Positions 1 through 10,430 of a stretch of 64,000 nucleotides of DNA are shown in pieces (position 1 is the first letter of the stretch; every line of letters begins with the position of its first letter). This stretch comes from Siphonodentalium dalli (taxonomy: Eukaryota; Mollusca; Scaphopoda; Gadilida; Siphonodentaliidae): NCBI GenBank assembly GCA_032622095.1, contig CP136061.1, positions 89,462,983-89,526,982 of the forward strand, given 5' to 3'. Made by a program: the position numbers and the translations under genes. Under the pieces are notes generated by a model. It saw only the letters and a program-made list of their open reading frames with translations. It was not told where the DNA came from and ran no database searches.

Positions 1-19
1 GCATCGGTGCCCCTGTCCC

Positions 20-600
20 TTTCAATGCAACCCTGACTCGAATGAGGCCACATTTGACAGATAAAAGCCACACAATTAGACTCCTCATGCCATGGGGATG
101 ATTTTGTATAAGTGTGGTGGCAATCGGCGACTTATTATCAAATTTATTGCCCACCCCCTCTCAATATCTCATTCAAAAACAACAATTTGGCGTTGTTAAA
201 TCGCAAAATTAGATTCATTGTATCATGAAGAAGAATATATATCAATTTGGTGGAAATCGGCGCTAAAATTAGTTTTATCAATTTTGGTGCCCCTCTCCCC
301 TTCCGTTCATCCCTGACTCAAATGACGCCACTTTTGACATATCTAAACCACACCGTTGGATTCTTCATATCATGGGGATGATTATATGTAAGTTTCGTGG
401 CAATCGGCGACAGAAAATCTGCTACCCCCTTTCCGGGCACCCCTGACGCGAACGGCGCAACTTTTGCCATATTTAAACCACGCCATTAGATTCCTCATAT
501 TATGGGAATGATTATATATAAGTTTGGTGGCAATCGGCGACAAATCTTTTTTCTGCCCCTCCCCCTTTTCTGCCCCTGACAACAACGACGTCACTTTAGA
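20..600. repeat. Diverged tandem repeats, ~130-150 bp units
   Basis: The marker (A/C)AATCGGCG(A/C) recurs near 121, 252, 402 and 531, each preceded by a CATGGGGATGATT-like string and followed by CCCCTCTCCC-like sequence. Four diverged copies. The last small ORF-like stretches here have no coding support. Confidence 0.7.
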
Positions 601-697
601 AAATTCTAACCCCGACCATTATCTTTCTCGTAAACAGCTACCCCTAGTAGACCCCTTTGGCATCATCTAGATGGTCCCCTGTAAATTTCTATAGAAC

Positions 698-727
<30 letters not shown>
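698..727. repeat. (ACAG)n microsatellite
   Basis: About seven uninterrupted ACAG units. Confidence 0.9.
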
Positions 728-728
<1 letters not shown>

Positions 729-732
729 TTCG

Positions 733-863
733 TAAATATAGATATAGAAGATGCACTTGCTTACCATATCAAGGTAAATATTGGGCGACTCGCATATATA
801 AGAGAATGCATTGGTACAGGGTTATCGCAAAAGTTCAGGAAGCTCCAGTCATGGAAGGGTTAA
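733..863. mobile_element. TTAA-type (piggyBac-like) MITE, left-truncated
   Basis: Contains half of the family hairpin (GCATATATAAGAGAATGCAT) and the right end AGCTCCAGTCATGGAAGGG followed by TTAA at 860-863. The left terminus is missing. Confidence 0.7.
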
Positions 864-871
864 TAGGTATA

Positions 872-1082
872 CAGTTACCCTAAATAATCGACTCCTTAAC
901 CACAACAGAATTATGGGTAATTATTCAGGATTTAGTCGGAAATATGGCTTGTTGCCATTCATCGGAAAGCTCTCACTGAGAGCTTTCCGATGAATGGCAA
1001 CAAGCCATATTTCCGACTAAATCCTGAAAAATTACCCATAATTCTGCTGTGGTTAAGGAGTCGATTACTTAGGGTATTACTG
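872..1082. mobile_element. Tc1/mariner-like palindromic MITE abutting e13
   Basis: Near-perfect palindrome with termini CAGTTACCCTAA / TTAGGGTATTACTG, flanked by TA on both sides (870-871, 1083-1084). The arms include GGAAATATGGCTTGTTGCC and meet at CTCACTGAGAG. The right end is seven bases from the donor of exon e13. Confidence 0.85.
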
Positions 1083-1089
1083 TACAGAC

Positions 1090-1233
1090 CTCAGCCAGTA
1101 ACTTGTCTTTGAGAGCATCGTATTTGTCCTCGAGAGCCTTTATCAGCACATCATCGCTGACTTCATCCTTATCATTGTCATCCTGTGCGTTACTGTCTCC
1201 AGTAGGACTTTCATCTTTATCACCTGTGGACAC
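1090..1233 (-). CDS. Coiled-coil repeat gene, exon e13 (starts repeat unit 2)
   Basis: Acceptor ...gttttcttttaaag, donor GCTGAG|gtctgt. 48 codons, phase 0 at both ends. Reads VSTGDKDESPTGDSNAQDDN, DKDEVSDDVLIKALEDKYDA, LKDKLLAE. It is a paralogue of e10 with an identical border structure; the acidic half has diverged while DDVLIKALEDK and LKDKLLAE are conserved. By analogy the next exon, beyond the left edge, should encode an ALMKQ-like segment. A Tc1/mariner-like MITE begins seven bases into the following intron. Confidence 0.85.
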
Positions 1234-1908
1234 CTTTAAAAGAAAACAGTGCTATTCCTAAATACATGTTATATATTTTCCGGGGTATAAAATAATAGAT
1301 ATGAGTCGAATACACCTGTCCAGAAACATTTCTATCACCTAATATATATTTTATATCAACATTTTCTTATATAATGAGATAATAAAGTGGGACTTCTTTA
1401 GACTTTTTAGATAGAGTAATCCAGCATGGTACACTCCAAATGAACACGAGCCGGAACAGTCCCAAATTCATTGTATGTATATTATTCCAGAAAATTCACC
1501 CTCTGAGCAAATGTCACACACTATATCCAGACTTGATTGGACTGGAGAAAAGAACATCGAATGGCTACTTCGAATGAGAAACCAGGTAATTAAGCCACGG
1601 TTAACCGTTTCATTACTGAATACCCATTGACAAGTAGTTCCCAAAGGAAATGTTCAGATCATAAGTTCAACAAATAGCCAGAGGAATTTCCCACCAATGA
1701 ATAGGAACCTTTCTGCACTTCTATAATCTGTGCATCAGTCTGCTTCTATATCCTTAATATCCCAAGCTTTATGGAGAAAAGTTATACCATGTAGAGATCA
1801 TAGCTGGCTGTAGTTATATATCTTCCTATGCCATGCAGAGATCATAACTGGCCACAGTTACATAGCTTGTTAAGTATAACAAGAGACTTATATCAATCAG
1901 TACAGTAC
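1234..1908. other. Intron e12-e13, no further feature
   Basis: AT-rich intron sequence. A short partial duplication (ATGCAGAGATCATA.. near 1790 and 1835) is the only structure I see. Confidence 0.6.
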
Positions 1909-2090
1909 CTTTTTGGATGATGTTCCATACTTTTCCTCTTCTTCTGCATCTTGTATCTCATCGAGAATCTCGTCGTCAACAGATAGACCAGCCGCTTCCC
2001 TTTGTGCCTTCAGATGTTTTCTGCGAGCGATCTTTTCCTTCAGCCTGTGATTATGTTCCTCTTTTAACTCATTCAATCTCCTACTTAAGT
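1909..2090 (-). CDS. Coiled-coil repeat gene, exon e12
   Basis: Acceptor ...gccctctcttattacag has a long pyrimidine tract; donor is CCAAAAAG|gtactg. It starts with two bases completing Asp from e11 and ends in phase 0. Encodes LSRRLNELKEEHNHRLKEKI, ARRKHLKAQREAAGLSVDDE, ILDEIQDAEEEEKYGTSSKK: a basic coiled coil turning into an acidic tail. An alternative acceptor 27 bases upstream (...tatttccag) has the same phase and would add nine codons. A truncated hAT-like MITE lies about 50 bp upstream of the acceptor. Confidence 0.82.
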
Positions 2091-2140
2091 CTGTAATAAG
2101 AGAGGGCAAGACCAAGGCTGGAAATAAAGTGTCTGTAATT

Positions 2141-2305
2141 TTGCAGAATGAGGTCCCAAGAGGGTGAATTTAGTGACACTACCCCACATAGTGGGATAGC
2201 ATCAGCAAATTCACCCTTTTGGAACCTCATTCTGCTAACGCCTCTTCGTCTGCGAAGTTTCTATAGTATCAAAATAACATCACCAACTTCAACTGAGGAA
2301 CTTCA
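2141..2305. mobile_element. hAT-like long MITE, truncated
   Basis: Starts in the subterminal TTTGCAGAATGAGGTCC and contains the palindrome TAGTGACACTACCCCACATA, then the internal part TCTATAGTATCAAAATAACA shared with copies at 17.3, 28.0 and 30.1 kb. Both ends are lost. Plain AT-rich intron follows to about 2720. Confidence 0.7.
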
Positions 2306-2724
2306 ATTGGCATATTGTACTTTCGGTTTCGTTTCGCAAAAGAAAAACATTGCTTCTTATTTTATTTCAGAATATCTTCTGCGCCTTGTGACAATTTTAA
2401 CTGTGATCAATCATGTTTAAAGTGTTTATGAATAAAAAAAAAAATAAAAAAATTTCGCTTCGAAATCAACATCGTATGCCGGAAATTAAATAAATTTATT
2501 ACATCGTGACTTCTAAATTATTCGGTACTAAATGTTGAATTTCTTGATAATATTCAATTATACTGGACATATTAGGTAATATTGGTCAATTCTGGATTCT
2601 TTATATACACTTTTCAGGATCCATCCATTTGCAGATGTTTTTAGCTAATAAGTTCCAGAAGTGGCCATAGACTGTTTATTAAACTTATTATATCAACATC
2701 CATACAAATGAAAGAATGTAAATT

Positions 2725-3313
2725 AACCTTTTATGATGGGAGCTGCGCTGGTGAAGCATTAACGAGCCTGTGCAAGTGCTTTCTAGTATAAGTGAGTCTC
2801 CCATAGGGAGCCTTGTATATACAAGAGAATGCACTGGCTTACAAGGTCAAGGTAATTATTGTAAGGCCAATGTATTCTCTTATATATGTGAGGCTCCCTC
2901 CTATGGGAGACTCGCATATAGAGGATCTCACATGAGTTTCTATTTTATACGGAATTTATCAACCGAGTTCACTAAATTCGATTTGAGCCGAGGTTTACCG
3001 AGGCTCAAATAGAATTTAATGGACGAGGTTGATCAATTACATATAAAATAGAACGCGTTTGAAATAACTTTTATCACATGATCAAATAAACAGGAAGCAA
3101 CGCAAAGTATTCATTGAAAACAATCGTAAACTTCAGCAATCGCAAGTCATTTAAATACTGGCGTGACATCATCGCACGCGCTAATATTACACATGTGTCT
3201 TACCAATAATTATGAAGCTGGTTTTGTGGGTTAATTATGTGATAAATATAAGATAATGCAAAGGCACAGGGTTTTTCACAAAATTTCATGAAGCTCTAGT
3301 CATGGAAGGGTTA
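2725..3313. mobile_element. TTAA-type MITE split by a ~310-bp insertion
   Basis: Left half 2725-2927 (start TTTTATGATGGGAGCTGCGC after TTAAC, hairpins) and right half 3241-3313 (CACAGGGTTTTTCACAAA... GGAAGGG, TTAA) are parts of one element. The sequence between them (2928-3240) is foreign and contains a ~50-bp-arm imperfect palindrome at 2938-3051 centred on GAGGTTTACCGAGG. Confidence 0.6.
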
Positions 3314-3407
3314 ATAGGGTAAGGTGTTTCTCTGCTTGTAAACTCTTCATGTTATCTGAGGATCGCGACAAATGAACACCAGGCCTCAAAATATGGTGCT
3401 GAACATT

Positions 3408-3722
3408 GGCAGAATAAGGTCCCCAGAGGGGGAATTTAGTGATGCTACCCCACACAGCGGGCTAGCATAACTAAAGTCACCCTCTGGGGACCTCATCATG
3501 CTTACGCCTCATCTTCTTTGGTAAGTATCTTTATTATAAAGTTTTTAAAAACTTCATTAGAAAGCTTATTTTCTTTTTTTAGTTTAGTTTCTCTATATCC
3601 TCAAATTGGCAGATGTCACATTGCATAATCGAGGTGTCAAATGGGTGCACATCATTTTCACCATCAGGGAACATAAATCTTATGTCTAGGTTTCCCATAG
3701 CAGATGAGGCCATGCAGAATGA
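3408..3722. mobile_element. hAT-like long MITE, degraded
   Basis: GGCAGAATAAGGTCCCCAGA at the left, the CCCCACACAGCGGGCTAGCA palindrome centre, and the internal TGCATAATCGAGGTG block typical of the long form. Ends are decayed. A degraded TTAA-type MITE follows directly. Confidence 0.65.
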
Positions 3723-3724
3723 GT

Positions 3725-3957
3725 TGCAGCATTCAACATCCTGTGCCAGTGCTTTCTCTTATATATTCAAGTCTACCACAGGGAGTCTCACATATATAAG
3801 GCAATATACTGGCTTACACCATCAAGGTAAATATTGTTAGGCCAATATATTCTCTTATAAATGTGAGGCTCCATATGGGAGACTCACATATATAAGAGAA
3901 TATATTGGCATAAGGTTTTCGCAAAATATCAGGAAGCTCCAGTCAAGGAAGGACAAA
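3725..3957. mobile_element. TTAA-type MITE, degraded
   Basis: Two decayed hairpins around ATATACTGG/CCAATATAT and the right end CAGGAAGCTCCAGTCAAGGA. No intact TTAA flanks remain. Confidence 0.6.
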
Positions 3958-4050
3958 AGCGGGCACAAAATACATGATATTGCAATAAAACATTAGCGAA
4001 TTTTCAATAGCAATCCAACAACAAATTTTGATTTGTAAAGTAAAATCAAC

Positions 4051-4512
4051 AAGAGGTGTGCACTCGAGTGCTAGCATACCCCACAGTGGCAAATTCAACC
4101 CGCATTATCTGTAAACCCAACAAAAAAGATTTTTAACTTTAAAGAAAAAACGGACTAATTATCGATATGGTGTCACAAGAAGCTTGTACAGAAAAAATTA
4201 TTCAAATTGGTTCATATTTGTTAATGTTATTAAGTCGGACAGAATTTTCTAAGTCAAAATAAGTCGAAAATGAGGCGTGACTTAAAAAAAAACGTCGGAC
4301 CGAACCGCAATTAGCATCATGCGGAGAGGCAGTCCTAAGGAGATTGCATACAATACATTATTGAAATCAGTTCATAGTTGTTCGAGTTATGAGGTCGGAC
4401 GGATGGAGCGACGGAAGGATGGACACACGGAGGGAGAAAGTGTGATGGACGGACGGACGGACGCAGTCAATCCAGTATACCCCCCATTTTCTTCGAAAGT
4501 GGGGGTATAATG
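4051..4512 (+). mobile_element. GGACGG-rich repeat with terminal hairpin, copy 1
   Basis: Starts AACAAGAGGTGTGCACTCGA, carries TCGGACGGATGG / GGACGGACGGACG near its end and finishes with a stem-loop TACCCCCCATTTTCTTCG..GTGGGGGTA. A copy with the same ends lies at 25412. Non-coding; superfamily not clear (no CTRR end as expected of a Helitron). Confidence 0.65.
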
Positions 4513-4706
4513 AACTCTAATAATATAAATGATAATAATTGAAAACTGAACACTGAAGTGTGGCTTTAATGAATCAGAATAGTAGCATTTATACAACATT
4601 CTCTCAGGAAATAACCCCCACAATATCAATGGGATGTCATGACATGTTGTTGTTCATCAGGACAATTTGTTAATTGAACACAAAGAATGCAAAAGTTGAG
4701 CCAAAC

Positions 4707-4869
4707 CTTCATCATTTTTTACGAGATCGCGTAACAGTGAGTCCGCCTCTTCATTTCTCCCCTGTAATCGGAGTTGTCTTTCTTTGATCATGAGTTGCAT
4801 GATTTTTCGCTGTCTTTCCTTCTCTGTTAAATCCTGCCATTCCTTCTCACCTAGCTGCTTCATCAACGC
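4707..4869 (-). CDS. Coiled-coil repeat gene, exon e11
   Basis: Acceptor ...aatatttttctag, donor GATGAAG|gtttgg. 54 codons plus one base that joins AC of e12 to make Asp. Reads ALMKQLGEKEWQDLTEKERQ, RKIMQLMIKERQLRLQGRNE, EADSLLRDLVKNDE. Very rich in Glu, Arg, Lys and Leu, with clear heptad character. The open frame continues past the chosen donor for about 16 codons; I chose the donor because it restores phase with e12. Confidence 0.83.
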
Positions 4870-5957
4870 CTAGAAAAATATTTAATACTTAAAATGACAA
4901 ATGAGTGTTAACTTAATCTTTCAACACTGGCTCCCTGCACCGAGTGGATGCTACACTCTGAGCTCCCAGGATGAGTTCTACATGTAAAACGATTATTTAT
5001 CAACAATGTGACTTTGGGGATAAGTAATGATAATCAGTAATCATGTTTTGATAAAAAAAACTGAGTGCAACTTGTGTTTAAAATGACAAATCGGCCAAAA
5101 AAAAAAAGAAGCAAAAAATCTGCGTTGAAAAGTGATGTTTTCATTTCGTAACCAGATAAATCAGCAATGCCAATAAATGCCAAGATGGGAAATTAATGCA
5201 AGAAAATTGATCATATAATTAAGTAGTAGTAATCCAATATAACAGACGACATTTCAAAACTTTAAAAACTGCCATGTTGTCTTTTAGTCAGCTCAGTCCC
5301 TTGGCACCCAGATTGGCTATTAGTCACTCTCACAACCAGGAAGTAAACTGGAACCACTGAGTGACCTTCAATGTACAACGACAATAAAACCAATGTTAGT
5401 ATTCAATAATTTCACTGACAGTTCTTCTCTTCCAACTCCGGTACCCCTCTGGAAGCTAATCATCCATTGGCTGTCATACAGTGTTGGTTGACAGGCACTC
5501 TATATATATTATAGCGATAACGTAAACAAAACACACATGGGTTTACGCAAGAATTTTTGCATTACAGGGTTACAGGACTTTTACACGCAAGTATTTTTGC
5601 GTTATGGGTTGCAAGGGTTAATGCCTCTATTAGTCATTTGTCACCAAATGGTGAATGACAGCCTTGAGATTCTGGAATTAATTAATAATTTGTTAATGTA
5701 TAGAGTTATCCCCCTTTCTAGATGTAAGCAACTTCATTTCTTCAAATTTGGAAGAGATTGGAGCTTGCATTAAATGGCCTCTTCTAAAGATATTTGCAAT
5801 TAATATTCATATTAGATAGACAAATATCTGATAATGTTTTTACTTCTTGTTGATATAATTCATTAAATATAACTAAATGTTCACAAGTTCATTCATCAAG
5901 AACCATAACTATAGCTTTTTAGGTGTCCACTAATAAATACATGAACAATATTGTAGA
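4870..5957. other. Intron e10-e11, mostly without recognisable features
   Basis: AT-rich. A small ORF at 5537-5773 (plus strand) has no coding support. The hAT-like MITE at 5958 is the first recognisable element. Confidence 0.55.
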
Positions 5958-6211
5958 CAAGCCTTGAAATAGTGTGCCTGTCATTTGCAGAATGAGGTCC
6001 CCAGAGGGTGAATTTAGTGATGCTACCCCGCATAGCGGGTTAGAATCACCAAATTCACCCTCTGGGAACCTCATTCTGCTGAGTTGTAAGCAGGATGAGG
6101 TCCCCATTGGGTGAATTTGGTGATGCTAACCCGCTATGCAGGGTAGCATCACTAAATTCACCCTCTGGGGACCTCATTCTGCAAATGACAGACACACTAT
6201 TTCAAGGCTTG
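5958..6211. mobile_element. hAT-like 254-bp palindromic MITE with 8-bp TSD
   Basis: Termini CAAGCCTTGAAATAGTG / CACTATTTCAAGGCTTG, flanked on both sides by ATTGTAGA (5950-5957 and 6212-6219), a perfect 8-bp target duplication. The arms contain GCAGAATGAGGTCCCC and TGATGCTACCCCGCATAGCG. The 8-bp duplication is what places it with hAT-type elements; no transposase is encoded. Confidence 0.88.
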
Positions 6212-6219
6212 ATTGTAGA

Positions 6220-6912
6220 TACACCTTGTGACTTGTGCCATTAATATATAAACATTGCACATGTTGGGACAAGCTGTGCCATATTATATTTTATCGAATG
6301 TTCTTCATGCTGTCCCAGATCCCATAATGTTCAACAATTCACAATCAGATCATGATAACTAGTGAACAATTTATTACTTTTTCTACCGAAAACAAAAAAT
6401 TTGTTTCGAAAATTTAGCATAGTGCGAACTTAGGGAAATGACAAAAAATATTGAAGCAATGTTGTAATGAGCAAATACAGGAACAGGATAAATCCTAACG
6501 TTAAACATGTGGAAACAATCACAAATAACATAAAGAATTTGCTTATGGTCATTTATGCTCTAGTTGTCGATTACAAAGACATTTTGGACAAAAAATGTTG
6601 AACTTTTACTTCCCTGGAATAGTGTGCATGCTAAAAATAGATTTATGGATTTTCCCAGCGATAGGGGGTGTGCTAAATTTAGGAAGCAAACTATCGTGTT
6701 AGGGACGGAACTATCAGAAATAGTGAATGTCAAGCAACCAATCACAAGCATGGATTAGGCTTTGATAGTCACATGAGATAAATATATTATAACAAGTCTC
6801 AAGGCACATCTCCAATATTGTTCAGATATTCGAATAGACTTTGCCGATATATAATCATTTTAATAGATACAGAAACATGTAAAAATACAAAAGTCTCCTG
6901 AAGTACACAAAC
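6220..6912. other. Intron e10-e11, unremarkable AT-rich sequence
   Basis: No repeat with clear ends. Two overlapping short ORFs on opposite strands near 6560-6758 are mirror images with no codon signal. Confidence 0.5.
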
Positions 6913-7053
6913 CTCAGCCAGTAACTTGTCTTTCAGAGAATCATTCTTGTCCTCCAGGGCCTTGATCAGCACATCATCGCCTCCTTCTTCAATCTCATTG
7001 TCTGTTTCTTTACTGTCTTCAGTTATTCTTTTAATTTTATCATCGGTAGACAC
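6913..7053 (-). CDS. Coiled-coil repeat gene, exon e10 (starts repeat unit 1)
   Basis: Acceptor ...tgttttctttgatag, donor GCTGAG|gtttgt. 47 codons, phase 0 at both ends. An acidic, variable first half (VSTDDKIKRITEDSKETDNE) is followed by the conserved block DDVLIKALEDKNDSLKDKLL and AE. The same block with the same splice borders recurs in e13, so e10 and e13 are paralogous exons. Joined to e11 it reads KDKLLAE-ALMKQLGEKEW, which matches the continuous e2 sequence RKKILVTGLMEKYGAQW. Confidence 0.85.
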
Positions 7054-7165
7054 CTATCAAAGAAAACATTGCTCAAACAGGCTCAAAAGAATTAAAAAGT
7101 CTCTAGAATTCAATAACAACTGTGACTGGATAGTACAGTTTAATATGTTCACTGACAATGCCCAC

Positions 7166-7953
7166 CAGAGCTGTTAAGTTTCACGGATTGTCCGTGAGAC
7201 TCCCGGATTGCTATAGACAAAACCTCCAAAATACGGAAGACCACCCAATTCTCCCGCATTGTACAGATGCATTGTTGCCGTCGGTAACATCAAGAGTAAT
7301 TTCATATTCGTCATTATTCAGTACTAATCAGCAGTACAAATTGAGACTAATTAATTTTCACACCCCTTCGTAGCCATGCAAGCTGTCGTAAAAGTATAAA
7401 CAATTGATTTAATAATGCGACTTAAATAACTACTAAGTCACAAACCATGCGAATGGATGTGTCCATTTCGTTTGCGGGTAAAACTGTATAGACGAGTCCA
7501 TTTTGTACTTTTGGTTTAACTCATGTTGGATTGTTGCCTGTGTAACTCTGGTTCCGTTTTTACTTATTTTAAACAAACTTTCTGCTTCTTAAAATTTCTT
7601 GATAGATGCTGGAATGTATCCATTTTGTTTGGGGGTTAAACTGTTAGACGAGTCCATTTTGTAGTTATTCCGATTTTGTACTTTCGGTTTCGTGCATATC
7701 CGGCCGTATCTGGTGGAATTCTACATATTTTTACGTATTTTAAACGAAGTATCTAAATGTTGGTGGTCTTGCAACGCAGGTGGAATTTGTGTTTTGAACC
7801 AAAAATTAGGTGGACGCGGTCGTGTTTAACAAGTGATCGCCCATTGTACGTGAGAATAAACCAGTCGATGAACAATAAATGCGGTCGCAAATTGGAGGTG
7901 GTCCCTCCAACAAAAATCTCACGGATGGCCATTTTTAAAACTTAACAGCTCTG
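7166..7953. mobile_element. hAT-like non-autonomous element, 788 bp
   Basis: Perfect 16-bp inverted termini CAGAGCTGTTAAGTTT, flanked by ATGCCCAC on both sides (7158-7165 and 7954-7961). The subterminal CACGGATTGTCCGTGAG at left is mirrored by CTCACGGATGGCC at right. No transposase ORF. It lies in the intron about 100 bp upstream of exon e10. Confidence 0.9.
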
Positions 7954-7961
7954 ATGCCCAC

Positions 7962-8639
7962 TCAAAAGTATGAGATAACTCATAGTCGGCAATGAACAAG
8001 TTAACCCTTTCTATACTAAATCATCATTGACTGGTAGTTATCCCATGTTCATATAAAAAAGTTCAACAAAATAAGGTCGTTTGTTGAACTTATTATCTAA
8101 GCATTTCCTCCAATAAATAGGATTTCTTCTGCACTTTTATTTATCTGTTGTCTGCTAAAATTACCTGTATATACCTGCAAATAAATAATAGAGCATTCCG
8201 ATGTACACTTTTTAACTGACAGGGAGAATTCATTTAGGATACAAAAGGCATTAGGCCATGCAAAGTCAAATTCCCATCTTCAGTCCCGAAACCCCGCACT
8301 TGCAACTTATAAATTTGCGTTCTAACTGTCGGGGAAAATATTTACTCGGTACGAAATAATTGTGGTACGTTTTTTATATAATGTGAGATCAAACACACCC
8401 ATTTCCCCAATTAAAATCTCTGATTCATTACTGTGATTGGTAACTGTGTTCAAACATGAGTTAAAAACGTGATGTTTTGCAGAAACAAAGTAAATGAAAG
8501 TGTCAATGACACTGTAGCTCAACTTGGAGAGGGAATAATTTCATGTGTTGCAGTCAATGGAGCGATCAGGAATGTGGATAGTTGATATATCTAAGTAATT
8601 CGAGACATCAACATGAAGAGATATATGTAAAGTAAAATC
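7962..8639. other. Intron e9-e10 remainder
   Basis: No clear element. Near 8055-8090 AGTTCAACAAAATAAGGTCG.. TTGAACTTATTATC is a short inverted repeat that also occurs near 30860-30930. Confidence 0.5.
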
Positions 8640-9545
8640 CAAGATGGCCACTGGCAGCCATGTTTTCCAATGAAATTCAAAAACATTTTATAGCTCCCAT
8701 TTGTAGATCAATATCAAGATCAATATGAAGTTTGGTGATGATCGGATGAGGGAAGTGGACTGTAGGGTGTGGTAAAGGAATAAGCCATGCAAAAAGTAAA
8801 ATCCAAAATGGCTGCCGGTGCCATGTTTTTTAACGAAATTTGGAAAAATTGAACAAGTAGGGTGTCGTCTGTAAGGTGTACGAAAGGATTTAGTCAAAGA
8901 GTCAAATCCAAGATGGCCACTGGCAGCCATGTTTTTCAACAAAATTCGGAAAACTTTGATGGCGCCCATCTAGAGGTCACCCCAATGATCCATATGAAGT
9001 TTAGTGATAATCAGATGAGGGATGTGATATGTAGGTTGTGCCCAAGGATTTAGTCATGCAAACAGTAAAATCCAAGATGGCTACCGGCAGCAATGTTTTA
9101 TAGCCAAATCAAGCGACCATCCATTACAAATTTCATGATGATACGAGCCCTGTAGCCCGTGCCAAAGGATACGAGCCCTACAAGCCCTATGATGATACAA
9201 GCCCTATGATGATACGAGCCCTACGATGATACGAGCCCTATTATGATACGAGCCATATGATGATACGAACCCTACGAGCCCTATGATGATACAAGCCCTG
9301 TAGCCCGTGCCAAAGGATTTAGTCATGCAAAGAGTAAATTCCAAGATGGCTGTCGCCAGCCATGTTTTATGGTCGAATGACCCCAAAATGACTCGTTCCC
9401 AACTACATGTCAATGTTAACATCCACAACAAATTTTGTGATAATCAGACGAACACTCTGGCCTGTAGCTCATGTTATGGATTCAATTTATAAATGACCCC
9501 AACATGACTCGTTATCATCTAGATGTCAATACTAAAACCCATGAC
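8640..9545. repeat. Diverged tandem repeats with AAATCCAAGATGGC motif
   Basis: AGTAAAATCCAAGATGGCCA, CAGCCATGTTTT and GGATTTAGTCATGCAAA recur near 8630, 8800, 8900, 9065 and 9335 at roughly 170-270 bp spacing. Units are diverged. They contain an inner short tandem array at 9131-9300. Confidence 0.7.
9131..9300. repeat. Short tandem array, GATGATACGAGCCCTA units
   Basis: About eight imperfect copies of a 15-18-bp unit (GATGATACGAGCCCTA and variants). Confidence 0.8.
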
Positions 9546-9721
9546 AAATTTCATAATGATCCTACCAAAGGTACGAGCTGTAGCCCATGCTAATGGAAAT
9601 TGTTGATGGACGTCTCCTCACACAACGCACATGGACGACGGATACCAACCCATGGCAATAGCTTAAACTATACAAAGTAAAATTGAGCTAAATATGTAGC
9701 GGTGTGATAAAAACACATTAC

Positions 9722-9847
9722 TTTGTTATGATCTGCTTTTCTGGCCACGCTCGGATAACATGTAAGAACATTCAGTATGTTTCTGAAGGCATCCATGTTC
9801 CTCTCCATGACCTCATGGTGGAATAGTGACTTTATATCATTCAAACT
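9722..9847 (-). CDS. Coiled-coil repeat gene, exon e9
   Basis: Acceptor ...cattttgtatttcag, donor AACAAA|gtaatg. Phase 0 at both ends, 42 codons, so skipping it would keep the frame. Reads SLNDIKSLFHHEVMERNMDA, FRNILNVLTCYPSVARKADH, NK. It carries two His and one Cys but no recognisable metal-binding pattern. A piggyBac-like MITE sits about 110 bp upstream in the intron. The donor lacks the usual G before gt but has a good gtaatg. Confidence 0.78.
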
Positions 9848-9954
9848 CTGAAATACAAAATGAGATATGTTATCATAAAATTCAAAATTGAGTCTGAAAA
9901 CATGCATTTCTTTACATCCAAACTCAAAAAGTCTACTATTGCCTCAAGATTTTC

Positions 9955-10176
9955 CCCCTTCCATGACTGGAGTTTCTTGAATTTTGGCGAAAACCCTGAT
10001 CCAATGCATTCTCTTATATATGTGAGTCTCACATAGGAAGCCTTGGATATATAAGAGAATACATGGGCGTAACAATATTTATCATGACCTTGTAAGACAG
10101 TTCAGGCTCCCAATGGGAGATAATGCACCAGATCTTTAATGCTGCACTAGAGCAGCTCCCGTCATCAAAGGGTTAA
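9955..10176. mobile_element. TTAA-type MITE in intron before e9
   Basis: Reverse-orientation copy: CCTTCCATGACTGGAG at left, hairpins around ATGCATTCTCTTATATATG, and GTCATCAAAGGG followed by TTAA (10173-10176). The left TTAA is lost. Confidence 0.7.
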
Positions 10177-10430
10177 CATTTGAAGGTATAACAAAATCTT
10201 GACTTTGTTTGGAAACAATGATTCTAGAAATATCAGAATCTAATTAAGGCCTCATAAATCATAAATATACACAAATAATTTGCCTATTTTATCATATTCT
10301 CTAGGCATTAGGTTTAAATGCAGGGAATGTTTTGGCCAAGGACAGTGGCTGATTAAGTCCAAGTCTGCTCGTTCATAAACAAGCTAGGATATTGGGATAG
10401 CGAGATATTGTTTTACGCCTGAGACCGTCT

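Noticed and set aside
4387-4629. ORFs over GGACGG tracts (SPSVCPSVRP-type peptides)
   Set aside because: Such peptides are translations of the GGACGG microsatellite-like tract and recur at 25.9 and 16.6 kb in both strands.
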